Shown: piece after piece, positions 1-12,167 of the stretch
Position numbering within the stretch: the stretch's first letter is position 1
Layout: each line of letters starts with the position of its first letter
NCBI GenBank assembly: GCA_963402885.1
Contig: OY727094.1
Coordinates: forward strand, 808,501-872,500
DNA length: 64,000 bases
Source of the DNA: Antedon bifida
Lineage: Eukaryota > Echinodermata > Crinoidea > Comatulida > Antedonidae
Direction of reading: 5' to 3'
The notes under the pieces: generated by a model
The model's database searches: none
Told to the model about the DNA's origin: nothing
What the model saw: only the letters and a program-made list of their open reading frames with translations
Program-made: the position numbers and the translations under genes

Positions 1-1889
1 ACGTGGAGCCATGGAGTCAACAGGATGATTATAATACATCAAATGATAGATTAGGAAACTATGGCCAACTGGTGAACGAAGGTAAAACATTTATTTACTT
101 CATTTTAAGATTGAAACAATAATGGAATAAATACAAATAACAATACAATTTGTTGAAAAGGAAGAAGGCAGGTATTGATACTACAGCATATTATTGTCTT
201 GCAGATCCTGCTTCCAATTTATTTAAGAATGTTGTGATTGATCTGAGTAACACCAAGACAGACAGCCCTGAATGGTGTCACGTTGCATACCAACAGATAT
301 TTGACCCTAGTCAGGCATTTGAGTTGAAAGTTCAATGGCTAGTCTCTTCATCCAGTCTTCTAAGTGAACTGGTAAGGGTAGTAGTAATAGTGAAGTTTAT
401 TGTGAGTAAATGAATAATATGTCAGTTGTTGTTATAGTTCATCAATATTAGTTGTCCTTTTTTTTCAGAATTTGCTTCTTTTTATTTTTCCCCTCAAAGT
501 TACCCAAATTTATTATGACAAGAGAAATAAATGTTAATTTTATTTTTAATTTTTTCCTCTGTAATATCAAACTATATTTATTCAATAGGAAAACTTCAGA
601 TTTTGGGTGTTTTACACATATTGTTTTCTAAGGCTCTGTCTACACTATCAAACTTTATGTGACAAAAAAATGTGATGTGGACATATGATGTCATATCACT
701 ACCACATTTGGTCATATCACTACCATATTTAGGCACATCACACCTTTTTTTTTGTCAAACTAGTTTGATAGTGTAGACAGAGCTTAATATAATTCACATT
801 ATGCCTACATTTACACTAATTTTACTGTGTTTCTTCTAGCTGCAAGGATGGTCACGTAAAGCTCAACAATGTGGATTCCATCTTGTTCCTGCTCCTTGCG
901 ATCCATTTCACTTCCGTAAGGATGCGTCTGATCCCATTAGCAGTCCTTTGTTTATTGATCTTCATGTTCCAGAATTATTTAAAGGTGAAGAGACAGAAGT
1001 AACAACATTGCAGGAGGCTATACTACAAAGGTATGTATAACATACTGTAGTACTATTTTAGATAAATTAATAGTTATATACAAAATTCATATTATTATTT
1101 GTTTAATAGCCGAGGCCCAAAACACTTTAAAACAAGAACGATGAAAACGAGAAAAAAAAAATAAATAGAAAAAAAAAAGACCAGTAATGAGGATAAAAAA
1201 TATATACATGTTTGTTTTATATTGTTTTATTTTTTTAAGGTCTGATTTTATCAGAAGGAATTTTATTTTTCTGTTTTTTATATAAATATAGATTTAGTGG
1301 AGAATTGAGCTTTAACCTATTTTCACTTCTGGTTATTATTTGTGTCCAAATAAATATCATTGATAAAATTAAAACTAAACGATTGTGAGGAAAATGTTTT
1401 AGCGATCGAGTAACATTTTATTTATATTTGTCTAGATTTGGGTTTATACCAGTAACACAATTGTCTCAAAATCAGTATGAATCATCTCTCTATCGTGTTG
1501 ATTACAATCAATTCGTTCACGTGTCTGGCGGAGCATTTGCTGCAATAAGATCTGCAGTAAACACAGGTAAACCAACCACTAACAAATCAAACTTCTCACC
1601 GTTTCGTCGCAGTCGAAGTTTGATTGAAAAAATGCAGAACAAAAGCATGTCGCATCATGTTTATAGCATTGATGCAATAAATATTGAACAAAAGCGGGAA
1701 CAGTTTAAGAGAGGTGATGAGGGCAAGGTGGGTTTCTTTTGGGTAACAAACCACCTTTTGACGAAGAGATGGCGCTCTCTTGGCACCGGTTGTGAGAAGT
1801 TTCCCGCTCGATTACTCGATGATTTTAGCAAATTTTGTTCTGATGAGGATGGGAGACTCGAGTCTTTTTGGCAGGAATATGCAACTTGA
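1..1889 (+). CDS. DEPDC5: DEPDC5, C-terminal part (GATOR1 subunit), 5'-truncated by the window edge
   Basis: Four exons are visible: 3-81 (continuing to the left), 169-371, 840-1030 and 1436-1889, with stop TGA at 1887-1889. All junctions are GT-AG and the frame is kept, giving 308 residues. The C-terminal domain is recognised from FELKVQWLVSSSSLLSELLQ, GWSRKAQQCGFHLVPAPCDP, RFGFIPV and the final block NHLLTKRWRSLG...EKFPARLLDDFSKFC...FW, which matches the end of human DEPDC5. In the known family DEPDC5, NPRL2 and NPRL3 form GATOR1, the GTPase-activating complex for RagA/B that turns mTORC1 off at the lysosome when amino acids are scarce. The last exon contains an in-frame GGTAAACC (1565 on) that could act as a donor, but homology continues through it, so I read it as exon. 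The N-terminal and DEP domains lie outside the window. Confidence 0.9.
631..786. mobile_element. Family-A MITE, copy A1
   Basis: Non-coding inverted-repeat element in DEPDC5 intron 2 of this window. The left end reads GGCTCTGTCTACACTATCAA and the right end is its near-perfect inverse. It has two internal copies of the ATATCACTACCA-type unit. No coding capacity. Confidence 0.88.
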
Positions 1890-1998
1890 TATTGATGTTA
1901 AATCTCGGCCTAAACTTATCTAAATGTGGAATGAAATCGCAAGCAGCTTAAAGATGCCCAAGATGTGTGACTGATGAGTAGGAAGATACAATAGTGTA

Positions 1999-2311
1999 AA
2001 GCTTGGGTCCCACTAGGACGCAGCGCAAAGACGTAACATTTTCACTATCAAACTAATTTGACAAAAAAAGTATGTGCCCAAATATGGGTGTGATATGTCA
2101 TCATCATGTCCATATCACATTTTTTGTCACATAAACTGATAGTGTAGACAGAGCAACGCAAGTAATCTGACCATTCATAATCGGTGGATTATTGAAACTG
2201 TTGTTTGTCATTGGTCAACTTGCTTTCATTGAGCTTACATCATTGCGTTGCGCTTACATCCTTGCATTGCATTTACGTCATTGCATTGCATCCTAGTGGG
2301 AACCAAGCTTA
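1999..2311. mobile_element. Family-B MITE interrupted by a family-A copy
   Basis: Outer ends are AAGCTTGGGTCCCACTAGGA and TCCTAGTGGGAACCAAGCTT, an inverted pair that defines family B. The interior is rich in repeated ACGTAACGCAAG-type words and the inverted CCAAT-box-like words GACCAAT and ATTGGTC. A family-A element sits inside it at 2043-2155. The element lies in the DEPDC5 3' flank. Confidence 0.8.
2043..2155. mobile_element. Family-A MITE, copy A2 (nested, left end shortened)
   Basis: Begins CACTATCAAACTAATTTGAC without the outer GCTCTGTCTA and ends GATAGTGTAGACAGAGC. It splits the family-B element around it, so this A copy is the younger insertion. Confidence 0.8.
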
Positions 2312-2841
2312 ACAAACGTTTCCACCGTTTCTCGTCTTGAGTCAGTTATATTTGGAAAGAGCATGACTGTATACAAGGAAACGTGGCGCACTAACAAGCA
2401 ATGTAGAGTATAGTTGGCGATTCAACTTTGAGAAAGAATTTTGGCACAGGTGGCGTGTCATAGTTATACTAGTTTCGAAAACAAAAAGCGTTTGATTGTA
2501 TGTTGTTGAGGATTCTTTTGTTTTATAAGAATCCTACATGTTGAAGGTCAACCGTTGTAAGATTTATTTCCACAATTATTGTACACATCTGAAATTGTAA
2601 AATCATGTGCAATTTATAACTTTTGTATCAACTATTTTTAAAACAGCATGAATTCAAATAAGATCTTTATTATATATTTTTTATGAGCTGCAAAATGAAT
2701 GTTGATTGGAAACCAATCTGTGCTATCACTGTCTGTGCAATAACAGAACATTTAAAAAAATATATATGGACAATCAATCAAAAATGAATGATGAATACAA
2801 AATATAGTTTATATGCAGCTAAAGATAAACAGTTATGTTTG

Positions 2842-2998
2842 TATCCCAGTGCAGTAGGACGCGTCTCACTGACGTACCTGCAGCGCAAGTAATTTGACCA
2901 ATCTCAAGCGACAGTTTGGATGATTCAGTGATTGTGATTGGTGGAATCATGTGCGTTGCGTGTATGTCCTTTGCGCGTGTCTTGGCGAAAACTAATCT
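2842..2998. mobile_element. Degenerate family-B MITE
   Basis: Contains AGTAGGACGCG, GCGCAAGTAATTTGACCAAT and the opposing TGTGATTGGTGG and GTGCGTTGCGTGTATGTCC. The inverted layout of family B is kept but the terminal repeats are eroded. Confidence 0.55.
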
Positions 2999-3020
2999 TA
3001 ATAGTAAGGAAACTGAAATT

Positions 3021-3152
3021 TAAACTACACTATTAAACTTTGTGACAAAAAAGTGTGATGTGCCAATATATGGACATGATGATGTCATAACACTACCATA
3101 TTTGGGTACATCACATTTTTGTCAAACTAGTTTGATAGTGTAGGCAGAGCTT
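3021..3152. mobile_element. Family-A MITE, copy A3
   Basis: Left end is decayed (CTACACTATTAAACTTTGTG). Right end TTTGATAGTGTAGGCAGAGC is intact apart from one change. Intergenic, between the convergent DEPDC5 and RDH genes. Confidence 0.8.
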
Positions 3153-3658
3153 TAATTTAAAACATGGTTTCTAAATCAGCTAAACAACTCAGTTTTTCGA
3201 CATGGCATTATTAATGACGTACAGTACATGTTTATTGTTTCGTAACATTTCAAAGTTACCGTTTATTGTCAGTATTTACTATTAGATTCTATTTTGTAAG
3301 TTTTGCTGCACGAATTGTCACTTACTGACAGCGTTACAAAGAAATTAACCGTAATTCTATACATATTTTATATACAAAATGAATAAATATAATTACATAG
3401 CACACTTTATATAGCACTCTTTCTTGTTATTGGCTGTTTGAATATTACTATACCAGAATAACTGGAATCATGGTTCGCGAAATACATTCATTGTTCGGTT
3501 CCTGATATTAGCGGCCTTCCGTTTTCACGACGCGGTACGCGCGGCGCAATCCATCGCAAGGAATATAAATATATCACATCGTCGGGTCTTTCAGGTTAAC
3601 ACTATAAACATCGTCAATCAACCGTTTGACTTATAAATAACATTTTATAACAACTTAC

Positions 3659-3797
3659 GGCCAACTCTGACAGCATCGCACGACGAGGCCCGACGAATTG
3701 AGATAGCGTCGGGCGTAGTTTTTAGGTCGTCGGGAGAACTTTAAATGTTTAATTTTCTGCTGATCGGGCCTCGTCGTACGACGCTGTCTGGCCTTAA
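3659..3797. mobile_element. Short inverted-repeat element, GC-rich ends
   Basis: GACAGCATCGCACGACGAGG at 3671 is mirrored by CCTCGTCGTACGACGCTGTC near 3768, each flanked by a GGCCA/TGGCC pair. The middle is AT-rich. This is a typical MITE-like layout in the RDH 3' flank. I could not assign a superfamily or a target duplication. Confidence 0.6.
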
Positions 3798-3890
3798 GCG
3801 CCTAACATCAATTGTAAGGTAGAAAGACTTTCAAGTTGTTTGACATTTTCAATATTTGAGGTTAAAGTTCAATCCTGTAATCCGGATACT

Positions 3891-6800
3891 TCACTTTTTC
3901 TCAGTTTCTTTTAAACCTGTCATTTCTTCACTGATCTCCCATAGTCGCTTGCCATTGCTTTCGTCGGCTGCGTGTGTTGCCATCTTCTGTACCTTGCAAC
4001 CCTTAAAATATGCGCCTGATAAATGCGATATGTCGTCTGCAATAGCGCAATGAACAGACGTCTGTGCTCCATCATTTGCGCTCTTTAGCATCCAGAATTT
4101 GATAATTGGTGCCAACACTTTGAGAAATGGAGACCAGTTTCTTTTTATCTCTGTATCAATGCTTCCTGAAAAAAACACCAAATATCCACTGTTATGTTAC
4201 ATGCTTTTTGGTCTTTGCACCCTTATTTATGCATGGGGTTCATAACATACATCAAGAAATCTAAAAGTTTTGGATTTCTTAGAGGGATCTTCGACATTTT
4301 CCGTATTGTGCCTTTAATTTACCTTTCCGCAAATAAAATGTCTATAGTAGCTGGGCCCAAACTAAATTACCCTACTTATCAAAGATACTTTTCAGCTTTT
4401 TACCCACTATCAGAAGCGGGATATACAGTGTCATTTTATAATGTCGAACCATGGTTTAATTTTATTCTTGTTCTTTATTGCCAATCATAAAACAACAACA
4501 AACAAACTACTGGACTACAAATTAAGTGGCAGGAAACACAAAAGGGAACTAAATCCCTATGGCAACAAGAGCCTGTGAATCCTCTTACCAAGTAGCACAT
4601 AAAGATAGCATTTCAATAATATCAGAAAATGGTTTATATATAGGTCCATGGTTTAACCAAACTAATACCGTACGTGTGTTCATCTCCCAATACAAACTAT
4701 ACAGTACCTGGGTGAAGAGAAAACACAGCTATTTCTGTGTTTTTCAAGCGTCGACTAAGTTCCTTTGTGAACACAACATTCGCAAGTTTACTTTGCGAAT
4801 ACGATGCTATACGTCCCTTGTTTTCATTCAAGTTGTCGAAATTAAGCTTTGCCATCTGATAGGCATCGGAGGATACGTTTATTATCCGACTAGGTGAGCT
4901 TTCTTTTAGTTTTCGTACGAGTAGATTTGTAAGAAGAAAATGGCCGAGATGGTTTACGCCAAACACTAGGTCATGGCCGTCTTCAGTCTGTTTAGAACCG
5001 TCATCCACCACACCTGTAGAATAGAAGCACATTTTTAGTGACCCAGATACTTATGCCTTGTCTACACTATCAAACTTTATGTGACAAAAAGTGAAGTGTC
5101 CACGATGACGTCACATAACTACCATATTTGGACACATGACACTTTTGTTGTCAAACTTGTTTGATAGTGTAGACAAAGAATTAGTGAAAGATGTGTCAAA
5201 GAGAAGAATCATCGGATTTCAATTGGCATTCACACCAAATCATGGTCATAATTAGCTCATGAGCGACCCAAGACGTGTGGACATGGTCTATTTCGATCTT
5301 CTAAGTAAACACATTGATCGGTAATTGAGAGTCGATATTTAGTCATACGTATGTGCGTGTGCAGAATGACTTTTCGACTCGACAGCTACCTATTCGTGAA
5401 AACAAAAGTACTGTATGCTCATGATAAAATATCTTACCGGCGTTATTTACCAGTATGTCAATCCTATCTTCTTGTTTCTGTATTCGTTCAGCAAACGTGC
5501 GCACCGATTCAAAGCTCGCTAGGTCCATAACACAACACGTGACATTTGGGTTGTCCGTGGCAACACGAATGTCAGTAGCAGCGCTTTCTCCCTTCTCTTT
5601 ATTGCGACATGCCAATATGACCTTTGCTCCACGTTTTGCTAATTCGAAAGCAGTTTCTTTGCCTATTCCGGTATTAGCACCTAAAAAGAAATAAACAGGT
5701 TTTATTACCATACAGTAATATCCCTAAGCTGTAAAGCCCTGTCTACACTATCAAACTTTATGTGATGTTCCCTACCCATGATGGTGTCATATCACTACAA
5801 TATTTGGGCATATCACTACCATATTTGGGCACAACTAGTTTGATAGTGTAGATAGAGCTTAGGTCAGTAACGGTGTCAGTGATCAGGAGTTTCTATTCTC
5901 CAATTAGGCTATGTCTTACCACTATAATCTATGTGAACAGATATTAATTTTTAATCGTATATGTGGTATTTAAATAATGGAGTTTGTTTTGATTAGATTT
6001 ACGTTTTTAATTAATTTAATAGTAATAATAAGATAATTTCTCGATTAGTATAGCCCAAGACGACGGATTATACAATACAATTCCAACTGATCATCAATCA
6101 TTCCTTCGTGTATACATTTTACTTATTTTTAACTAGAACTTCCCGCTGTATATATCTATGTACTGCATGAATGTGTACCATACGCCTGTATCAACTTATC
6201 TTAGGCGAGGCCTATTATTAATAACACATCACAATTCATTAGAAACCTAATTACGCGCTTTTCCCGCTAAATGGTTCCGTTATCGTCCGTATCACCTATT
6301 TGAACAACATGCGTAGGCGGTTTGATGTAGGCCTACTTTAGTACTTAGAATTTCCCAAAAAAAATTATAAAATCGAATATTATTACAATTTACAGTCAAT
6401 TTTGCAGCCTCCTTCCGCGTTTAACAAACGTACGTTTACTCCCGGGCCGATGCCTCTGGCGGCGGGGCCTGGTTGAATGTTGTTCAAATGCACAACTATA
6501 AATAAGTTAGTATAGTATGAATGTGAATACATGATTGTGGAATAGGCCAGTCATTACATAATAGCATCTAACATAAAATCAGTTTTATGAGGAAATATGT
6601 TATCATCTTTCATGGAACTGTGGATAGTAGGCCTAAACAGATACCGATTACGCAATTACATCCGGCGCCGGCGTCTACGAACTGTGTTCCGACTAAAACG
6701 CAATCAGACGTGCACTATTTCAACATTCACAAGCGATCCAGTTCTATTTAATTAATATTATATTTAATAAGTATAATTCTTAATAATAATATCGCTAGTA

Positions 6801-8088
6801 ATATAAGATGACTGCTATGGCCGATCCGTCACATGTGTTGAGTCCGTGCGTTTCGTGTGCGTCACTTGCGTTGCATGTGTGTGTCCTTGCGTTTCGTCTC
6901 GTGGGAGCCGCAAGCTTTTTCAGGCCTGTAGGCAAATCCGTAATCAGGTTTCTTATCCATCTCATTTTAAACGTCGTCAAGTCATCGAGGGAATTGCATT
7001 CCTGCACGCCTACAAACATATGGCCACGTTATTTATTGCCTAGTTACAATTCCTTAAACGTTGACCTTTTTGGAGTCGTACCGTAATAATATCCGAAAAC
7101 ATTTCTGTTTAAAACAAGTTTAATATGCAACCTATAAAAAACATTCTGGCTATTGGCTTTTTGTTGTATAATAGTTATCGGCATCGTTAGAGGAAACTTA
7201 TTACAACAATATTTTTCCTGTTTTTAAAAATAGCTTTACAAAATGGCATTTAAAAATGTCATTGTAGAAAATTCATCGATTCTACGGATGCATATAATAA
7301 TACACGGTCTATCCTCCAGTGTTTATTTAAACCACATTGTGCTCGGTTTATTTGTAATTTAAGCTAAACTGTTAAACAAAACCGTGACTCTTCAACATGC
7401 CTCAAGGATGTCTAGCGTATGATGTAGAAGCTTTTCAACACCAAATAAACTTAACGATTTAACATTTTTCTTTTCTTTTTTAATTTGAAGAAAATGGTGA
7501 GCAATGTGCTTCCGATCGGTATATCATTTCACAGAGTAGCAAGTAAAACGTAAAACCACAAAATGATGGCATGCATGGTTTGTAGGTATACTGTAGTACT
7601 TGATACTTAGATTCCTATCTAATTACTATGGCAACCGCCAAGAACGATACATAACGGAGTGCTAAGGTCATGGTGGCTTCAATTTTCTTAGAAAGCTGGT
7701 TTTGCCTACTATAGTATAAGTATTATATTGATTAATAACAGGCCTATATAATGAAAACGACCCATTCATTCATGATGATAGATTGGCCAGGCAAGAAAAT
7801 TGTTTAAATCAGGCTGGTTTAAATCTAGATTTTACATCTACAGGTGTTTGAATGACTAACATTTCAAACAATCAAACTAACTATTTCTGTATTTTTCTGC
7901 TGCCAATCTCGCAAGCATAAATAAGCAAGAACTTAAAATATCAAAACAACAACATTGTTTCTACCTGTAATGATCACCGTTTTCCCGCTCAAATTCGTCT
8001 GGCAGGTGCATCTATCGGCAACTTTGACAAAGTAGTAATACACTCCAAGAAAGAAACTAAAAATTAAACACACAGTCAACGAAAACAT
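3891..8088 (-). CDS. Retinol dehydrogenase-like short-chain dehydrogenase (RDH11/12/13 type)
   Basis: Exons in coding order are complement 7965-8088, 5438-5680, 4708-5013 and 3891-4165, all GT-AG, giving 315 residues. Human RDH11 is about 318. The start ATG at 8088 opens a hydrophobic N-terminal segment (about residues 2-22) typical of ER-anchored RDHs. The Rossmann glycine motif TGANTGIG is at 41-48 and NNAG at 120-123. The active-site set N143, S171, Y194 and K198 (YSQSK) is complete. VNHLGHFLLTN and SLHPG also match the family. Known enzymes reduce or oxidise retinoids with NADP(H); substrate here is inferred, since RDH11, 12, 13 and 14 are not separable by eye. Introns carry family-A copies. 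DEPDC5 is convergent on the other strand. Confidence 0.93.
5052..5181. mobile_element. Family-A MITE, copy A4
   Basis: In RDH intron 3. Left end CCTTGTCTACACTATCAAAC, right end TTTGATAGTGTAGACAAAG. The outermost bases differ from the family but still pair with each other (CTTTGTC-type ends). Confidence 0.85.
5734..5861. mobile_element. Family-A MITE, copy A5
   Basis: In RDH intron 1. Ends AGCCCTGTCTACACTATCAA and TTTGATAGTGTAGATAGAGC. The poly-A-like stretch after the left arm is missing and the interior has two CATATCACTACCATAT units. Confidence 0.85.
5862..7964. other. Rest of RDH intron 1 (2.3-kb first intron)
   Basis: Mostly AT-rich unique DNA. It holds half of a family-B element at 6833-6917 (TGCGTTTCGTG, TCCTTGCGTTTCGTCTCGTG) and a short GC-rich patch at 6410-6475. 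Open frames of 65-92 codons around 6800-7090 on both strands come from the family-B half and show no splice sites or protein family. Nothing else recognised. Confidence 0.6.
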
Positions 8089-9260
8089 GTTTACCTCGTG
8101 GCCACCGTCAAAACTTTAATTGTTGTACTGTAGTGTGGGAACAAACATTCGTTCGTTCGTTGGAGTCGAGCGAGAAAAATGTTATTACGTGACGTCATAC
8201 GTGGTTAATGAAGCGTACAATTTCGACCGGAAGGAATGAATTTAATGATTGGCTATTCTAATAATTACGATACTGTATCTGTATATTTCAATCTTCACTT
8301 TTGTAACAGTAGCATACACAAAGACACGTATTTAAAACAATAGAAAACTATAGACTGTTGCATTCAAGGCTTGCAGAATCGCCTGCCTAAATCTAGAATT
8401 CATTTCTCCTATGTTCGGAAAAAATGGTACAGTCCATGCATAGGTTACTTACTTGTTACTTGTTTGCATAGCTGTCCCCATTATTGGGGACATTTCGCCG
8501 TCATTGACATTATGTTGACATAGCACAACAATGAGAGATATTAATTTTGATGAGAAGGTCATGGAACACTAATTACTAAAAACCTGGGACCTGTAACCCT
8601 AGGTAGGGACCCTGACGGGTACTCTCCCTCTGGGTCAAAGGGATCCCGAAACTCATCGGTGGGCAGGGGCGCTCATCTCAATGTTCAGGACTATTCCTGA
8701 TGATTACCCAGCCAGGTACTATGTGAATATGTGAATTATGTGACCACAAGGTATGAATGCTGTTATTTTCGGAGAACTAAAACTTCTCCGCCGAAAAACT
8801 TGATTTTGGTCATGCAGTCATTAAACACTACAGGACGGTGGTGTGTGCTTTCTCACTCACAATCGCGATTAACTAAAGCTTTAAATCTTGTAAGCATGGT
8901 TAGTTCCTATGGCCGGACTGTTAGGTCGCCGAAAGTGGCACTCCCGGCGTTCCATAGAACTCACACACACCTTTTGGTACTGGTGGTGGTGAATCCATAG
9001 GAATATGAATATCAACATATATTAAGCGGTCAACCTCAACGCGCTATACGTACTTTTGACCAATGAAATGCAAGAATTTCTTTCTTGGAAACGGACACTA
9101 CTTGTCATTATCATTTTCGTTTATGGCGCCCTCTATGTTAAGTCATGGAGTAAAGTTCTAATGGAAGTCACCTACCTATTGATAAAATAAAATGAGTATA
9201 TACTGTATAGTACTATACTATCTAAATCGTTTCGAAAGAGCAATTGGTGAGAGAGATGTT
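8089..9260. other. Upstream flank of the RDH gene
   Basis: The RDH start codon is at the left edge, so its minus-strand promoter must lie here, but I see no convincing TATA box. A more GC-rich block at 8590-8720 (GGGACCCTGACGGGTACTCT) looks like part of a dispersed repeat without recognisable coding. An 89-codon open frame at 8731-9000 has no support as a gene. Confidence 0.45.
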
Positions 9261-9269
9261 ACAAACATT

Positions 9270-9360
9270 AGAAACTTCCCGAGTCATTCAATTCAATTCA
9301 ATTCAATTAAAACTTTATTATCCCCATAGGGAAACTCTGTTGGCCTTTTCAAAAATACAG
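9270..9360. repeat. ATTCA repeats plus a TTTATTATCCCCATAGGG tail (retroelement 3' end)
   Basis: Four to five tandem ATTCA units run into AAAACTTTATTATCCCCATA and GGGAAACTCTG. This arrangement is what non-LTR retroelement 3' ends look like in many invertebrate genomes. No reverse-transcriptase frame is attached. A related AATTCAATCCATTCAATTC stretch is at about 46290. Confidence 0.4.
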
Positions 9361-9523
9361 TACACCATGATGATAGGCACACCATCATGATATCCACGGA
9401 GGGGACAAATATGCTGCAATTTCCCATAAAAGTATATAAGTATAAATCAAAGAGCTGCATAGGCAGGACATAGAAAAAAATGCAAGATCAAATAAGTTAA
9501 AACTGCCTCAATATAAGTTTATT

Positions 9524-9566
9524 TTTACGACATGTTTCGGGCATAGCCCATCATCAGGTGAAGAGA
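9524..9566 (-). ncRNA. Hammerhead ribozyme motif, minimal type I
   Basis: Reading the minus strand: CTGATGA (9551-9557), stem II GGGC/GCCC around loop TAT, then GAAAC (9534-9538). Stem III is the loopless palindrome ACATGT, followed by the canonical GUC cleavage triplet, with the cut between 9529 and 9528. Stem I pairs TTCAC with GTAAA with one mismatch. All invariant core positions are present. Such small hammerheads are known in the terminal repeats of Penelope-like retroelements and retrozymes. Activity is inferred from pairing only. An AT-rich stretch follows at 9600-9680 and no retroelement frame is attached. Confidence 0.65.
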
Positions 9567-10094
9567 ATTGTAACAAAGGATAACATATATAAGTCACAAA
9601 ATTATTATATAATTTTTTTTATATATATAATATTATTATAATTATAATAAAACAAATATATAGTATATATAAGTATATAATATATAGGCACTCCTTAATT
9701 TTTGCCACTCTTTCAAATATTGTATATAGGAGCCTATAGCACTTTGATCATCGGGGTTATAGGTTGTCCGGTCTGTTTCTTCTACCGGCAGGTTGCCTAA
9801 CCCCCTATCCTGTTATATCATAGATACACATCATTCGATGTATACTATACAATCCGTTTATTGTTGGTTTCCTTCAGTAGGCCACAACCACTACCCAATG
9901 ACACAGTAACCACTACCCAATGACACAGTTATACCTTGTTTAGAGAGGATATTTAACTTGTAAGTGTCCGGGTTACAGGAAGCCAACTACCTGTTCTAGC
10001 TTACAGGCCCTAAATCCGCAAGTGAGGTTAGAATAACATTTGTTCTGTTAACATGTGCGGTATTTATATTGAAACATACCACTTTAGACCTACA

Positions 10095-10447
10095 TTAAAG
10101 ATGTATTGTCCCCCAAAAACATGAAAAATGAAGATTAATTAAATCAGACTTTGAATATGTTATTTTGTAGTTTTAATAAAGTTAATCACTTCCATAAAAA
10201 AAAACGAAAAAAAATTATGTTTTCACTTGTAAAATGACAAAATAAATGGTTAAATTCAACCAAATATCCATTGGCTGGCAGCCAATTTGACCATTTTTTG
10301 CTTTAAATTACATTTTTTCAGGTAAATACATTTTTTTTCCAATCCAATTTTTGGTGAAAGTGGATAACTATTATGTTACATTAAAATGTAATATTCAACA
10401 AAAAAATTTTTAAGAATTATTTTTTCAGGGGGACAATACATCTTTAA
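10095..10447. mobile_element. Family-C inverted-repeat element, full copy
   Basis: Perfect 20-bp terminal inverted repeat TTAAAGATGTATTGTCCCCC on both ends. The interior is AT-rich with CCAAATATCCATTGGCTGGC and GCCAATTTGACCATTTTTTG. A related, inverted copy lies in NF1 intron 31. The terminal TTAA could include a TTAA target, as in piggyBac-type elements; that is only a suggestion. Confidence 0.75.
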
Positions 10448-10614
10448 TAGAAAAAAAAAGAAATAATGTTTTTTTACAATATTTATTGTTGGACCAGGCC
10501 TATTTCAGAGGCTTATTGCAAAGATGCGTTCGCCAAAAAGTTATAGCTAAGTTAAGTTACCTCATTTGTATATAGTTTAAGAGTACAAAACGATACTATT
10601 CAATTGAATTCGTA

Positions 10615-10765
10615 AGCTTGCTTCCCGCTAGGACGCACCGTAAGAATAAGGATTGACCAATCAAAATCGATGAATTATCTGACTACTGTCGCTTGGATTG
10701 ATCACTGCGCTTTCGTTGCGCATACGTCTTTGCGTTGCGTCGCTGAAAGTGAGAACCAAGCTTTA
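10615..10765. mobile_element. Family-B MITE
   Basis: Left end AAGCTTGCTTCCCGCTAGGA, right end TGAGAACCAAGCTTT. The middle carries GATTGACCAATC and its diverged opposite TTGGATTGATCACTGCGC. It lies within copy 1 of the tandem duplication. Confidence 0.7.
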
Positions 10766-11698
10766 AAAGCCACGTGACGACAGTATATAACTATTATCAT
10801 TGGGATAAAGATAACCCACAAATAAAACAACTTTTTATTTATTATCCACAATTATGCGATTCATAATTAATATAACTTAATGTTGCGGTCTCAACATGAA
10901 TAAGGAAGAACCATGTCTCGTTTGAGTAACACAGTGTATGTCCTAACGAGTTATTGCACGTTTGCGTCAACTGTATACACTCGCACGTTTGAGCGCAAAA
11001 ACATATTATACCACGACACATTTTGTGTACCGTCCAAAATCTGTACCCCGTTTTTGTTCTTTCAAAATGTATTAAAACCCTAAATGTAATTATTATTTCT
11101 ATCTACGAAACACGATAGAAACAGGAACAACGTTGTCAACGAAACAACTCGGTTGGTTGTACGCCAACCGTTGATATCAAGTCTCCCAACAACATCTAAA
11201 CGTGTTTTGAATATGATGGAAGACCAAATAAAGAATAACATAACAACATTGATCGTTGTAGGCCATAAAACACTTATGTTAATGACACATGAATGTAAGA
11301 AGGCATAATACGTCATCAGGTTATGACATTATAATTATTACATTGTCATGATTTAGTGACAAGGAGGTGATTCATTGTCCGATAATAACAATGAAACTGA
11401 GTCAGTTTAATTAAAATAAGTCACAGACTAAAAATTAAGTCATTATTATTCATGGTATTTCCTTATTTTCTTTTATACACAGTACAATAATTCGAGGGTA
11501 GGAATATTAATCATCACCCATATTGAGAGAGCCATCTTATTAATCTTGGTCTTAATCTTGAAATACAAAAGCAGACTGTTGAAGAAAACGTAAATTTGGA
11601 CACACGAACAATATCGTATTAAACTTAATATATCTTCGATTGATTCGTAAATTAAAATGAATTTGGAGCGATCAGACAAAAGGCGTAAACATAAAGAG

Positions 11699-11913
11699 TC
11701 TTAAGTTTGATTCCCACTAGCGACGCAACGTAACGCAATCTACGCAACGTAAGCAAATGCCCTTCTAATAATTGTGTTTGCCCCCGCCTGCGTGAAATCA
11801 AACCTGCGATTTTTGCAGCACTATTGCGTCGTCGGTTCTCCGTTGTGATTACGCAATACATCACTTTGCGTCAATACGTCGCTGCGTTGCGTTCTAGTGG
11901 GAACCACGCTTTA
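11699..11913. mobile_element. Family-B MITE, long subtype
   Basis: Ends TTTGATTCCCACTAGCGACG and GTTCTAGTGGGAACCACGCT. The interior has GCGTGAAATCAAACCT and TTACGCAATACA, shared with the copy at 25392-25529 but not with the other B copies, so these two form a subtype. Confidence 0.7.
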
Positions 11914-12167
11914 GGAAAAAACATTTTTTTGCTTTGCAAAAGCTTTGGACTAACGGATAATAAAATCATAATTGTATAGATAATATTGTTACGTCACCAT
12001 TACCAAGAAATTGCCAATACCGCCGCCAGTATTGTTTCCCTCGTACGTACCACCACCAACCCATAAAATAAATCATCAATCACTACATTGTTTTACTGTA
12101 AGATAATCGAACGTTTGTATTAATGAATTATGTTGTACACACATATGTCGCAAATAAATGTTTGGAA

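Noticed and set aside
1565-1580. Splice donor inside the last DEPDC5 exon (GGTAAACC)
   Set aside because: The reading frame and the C-terminal homology continue without a break beyond it.
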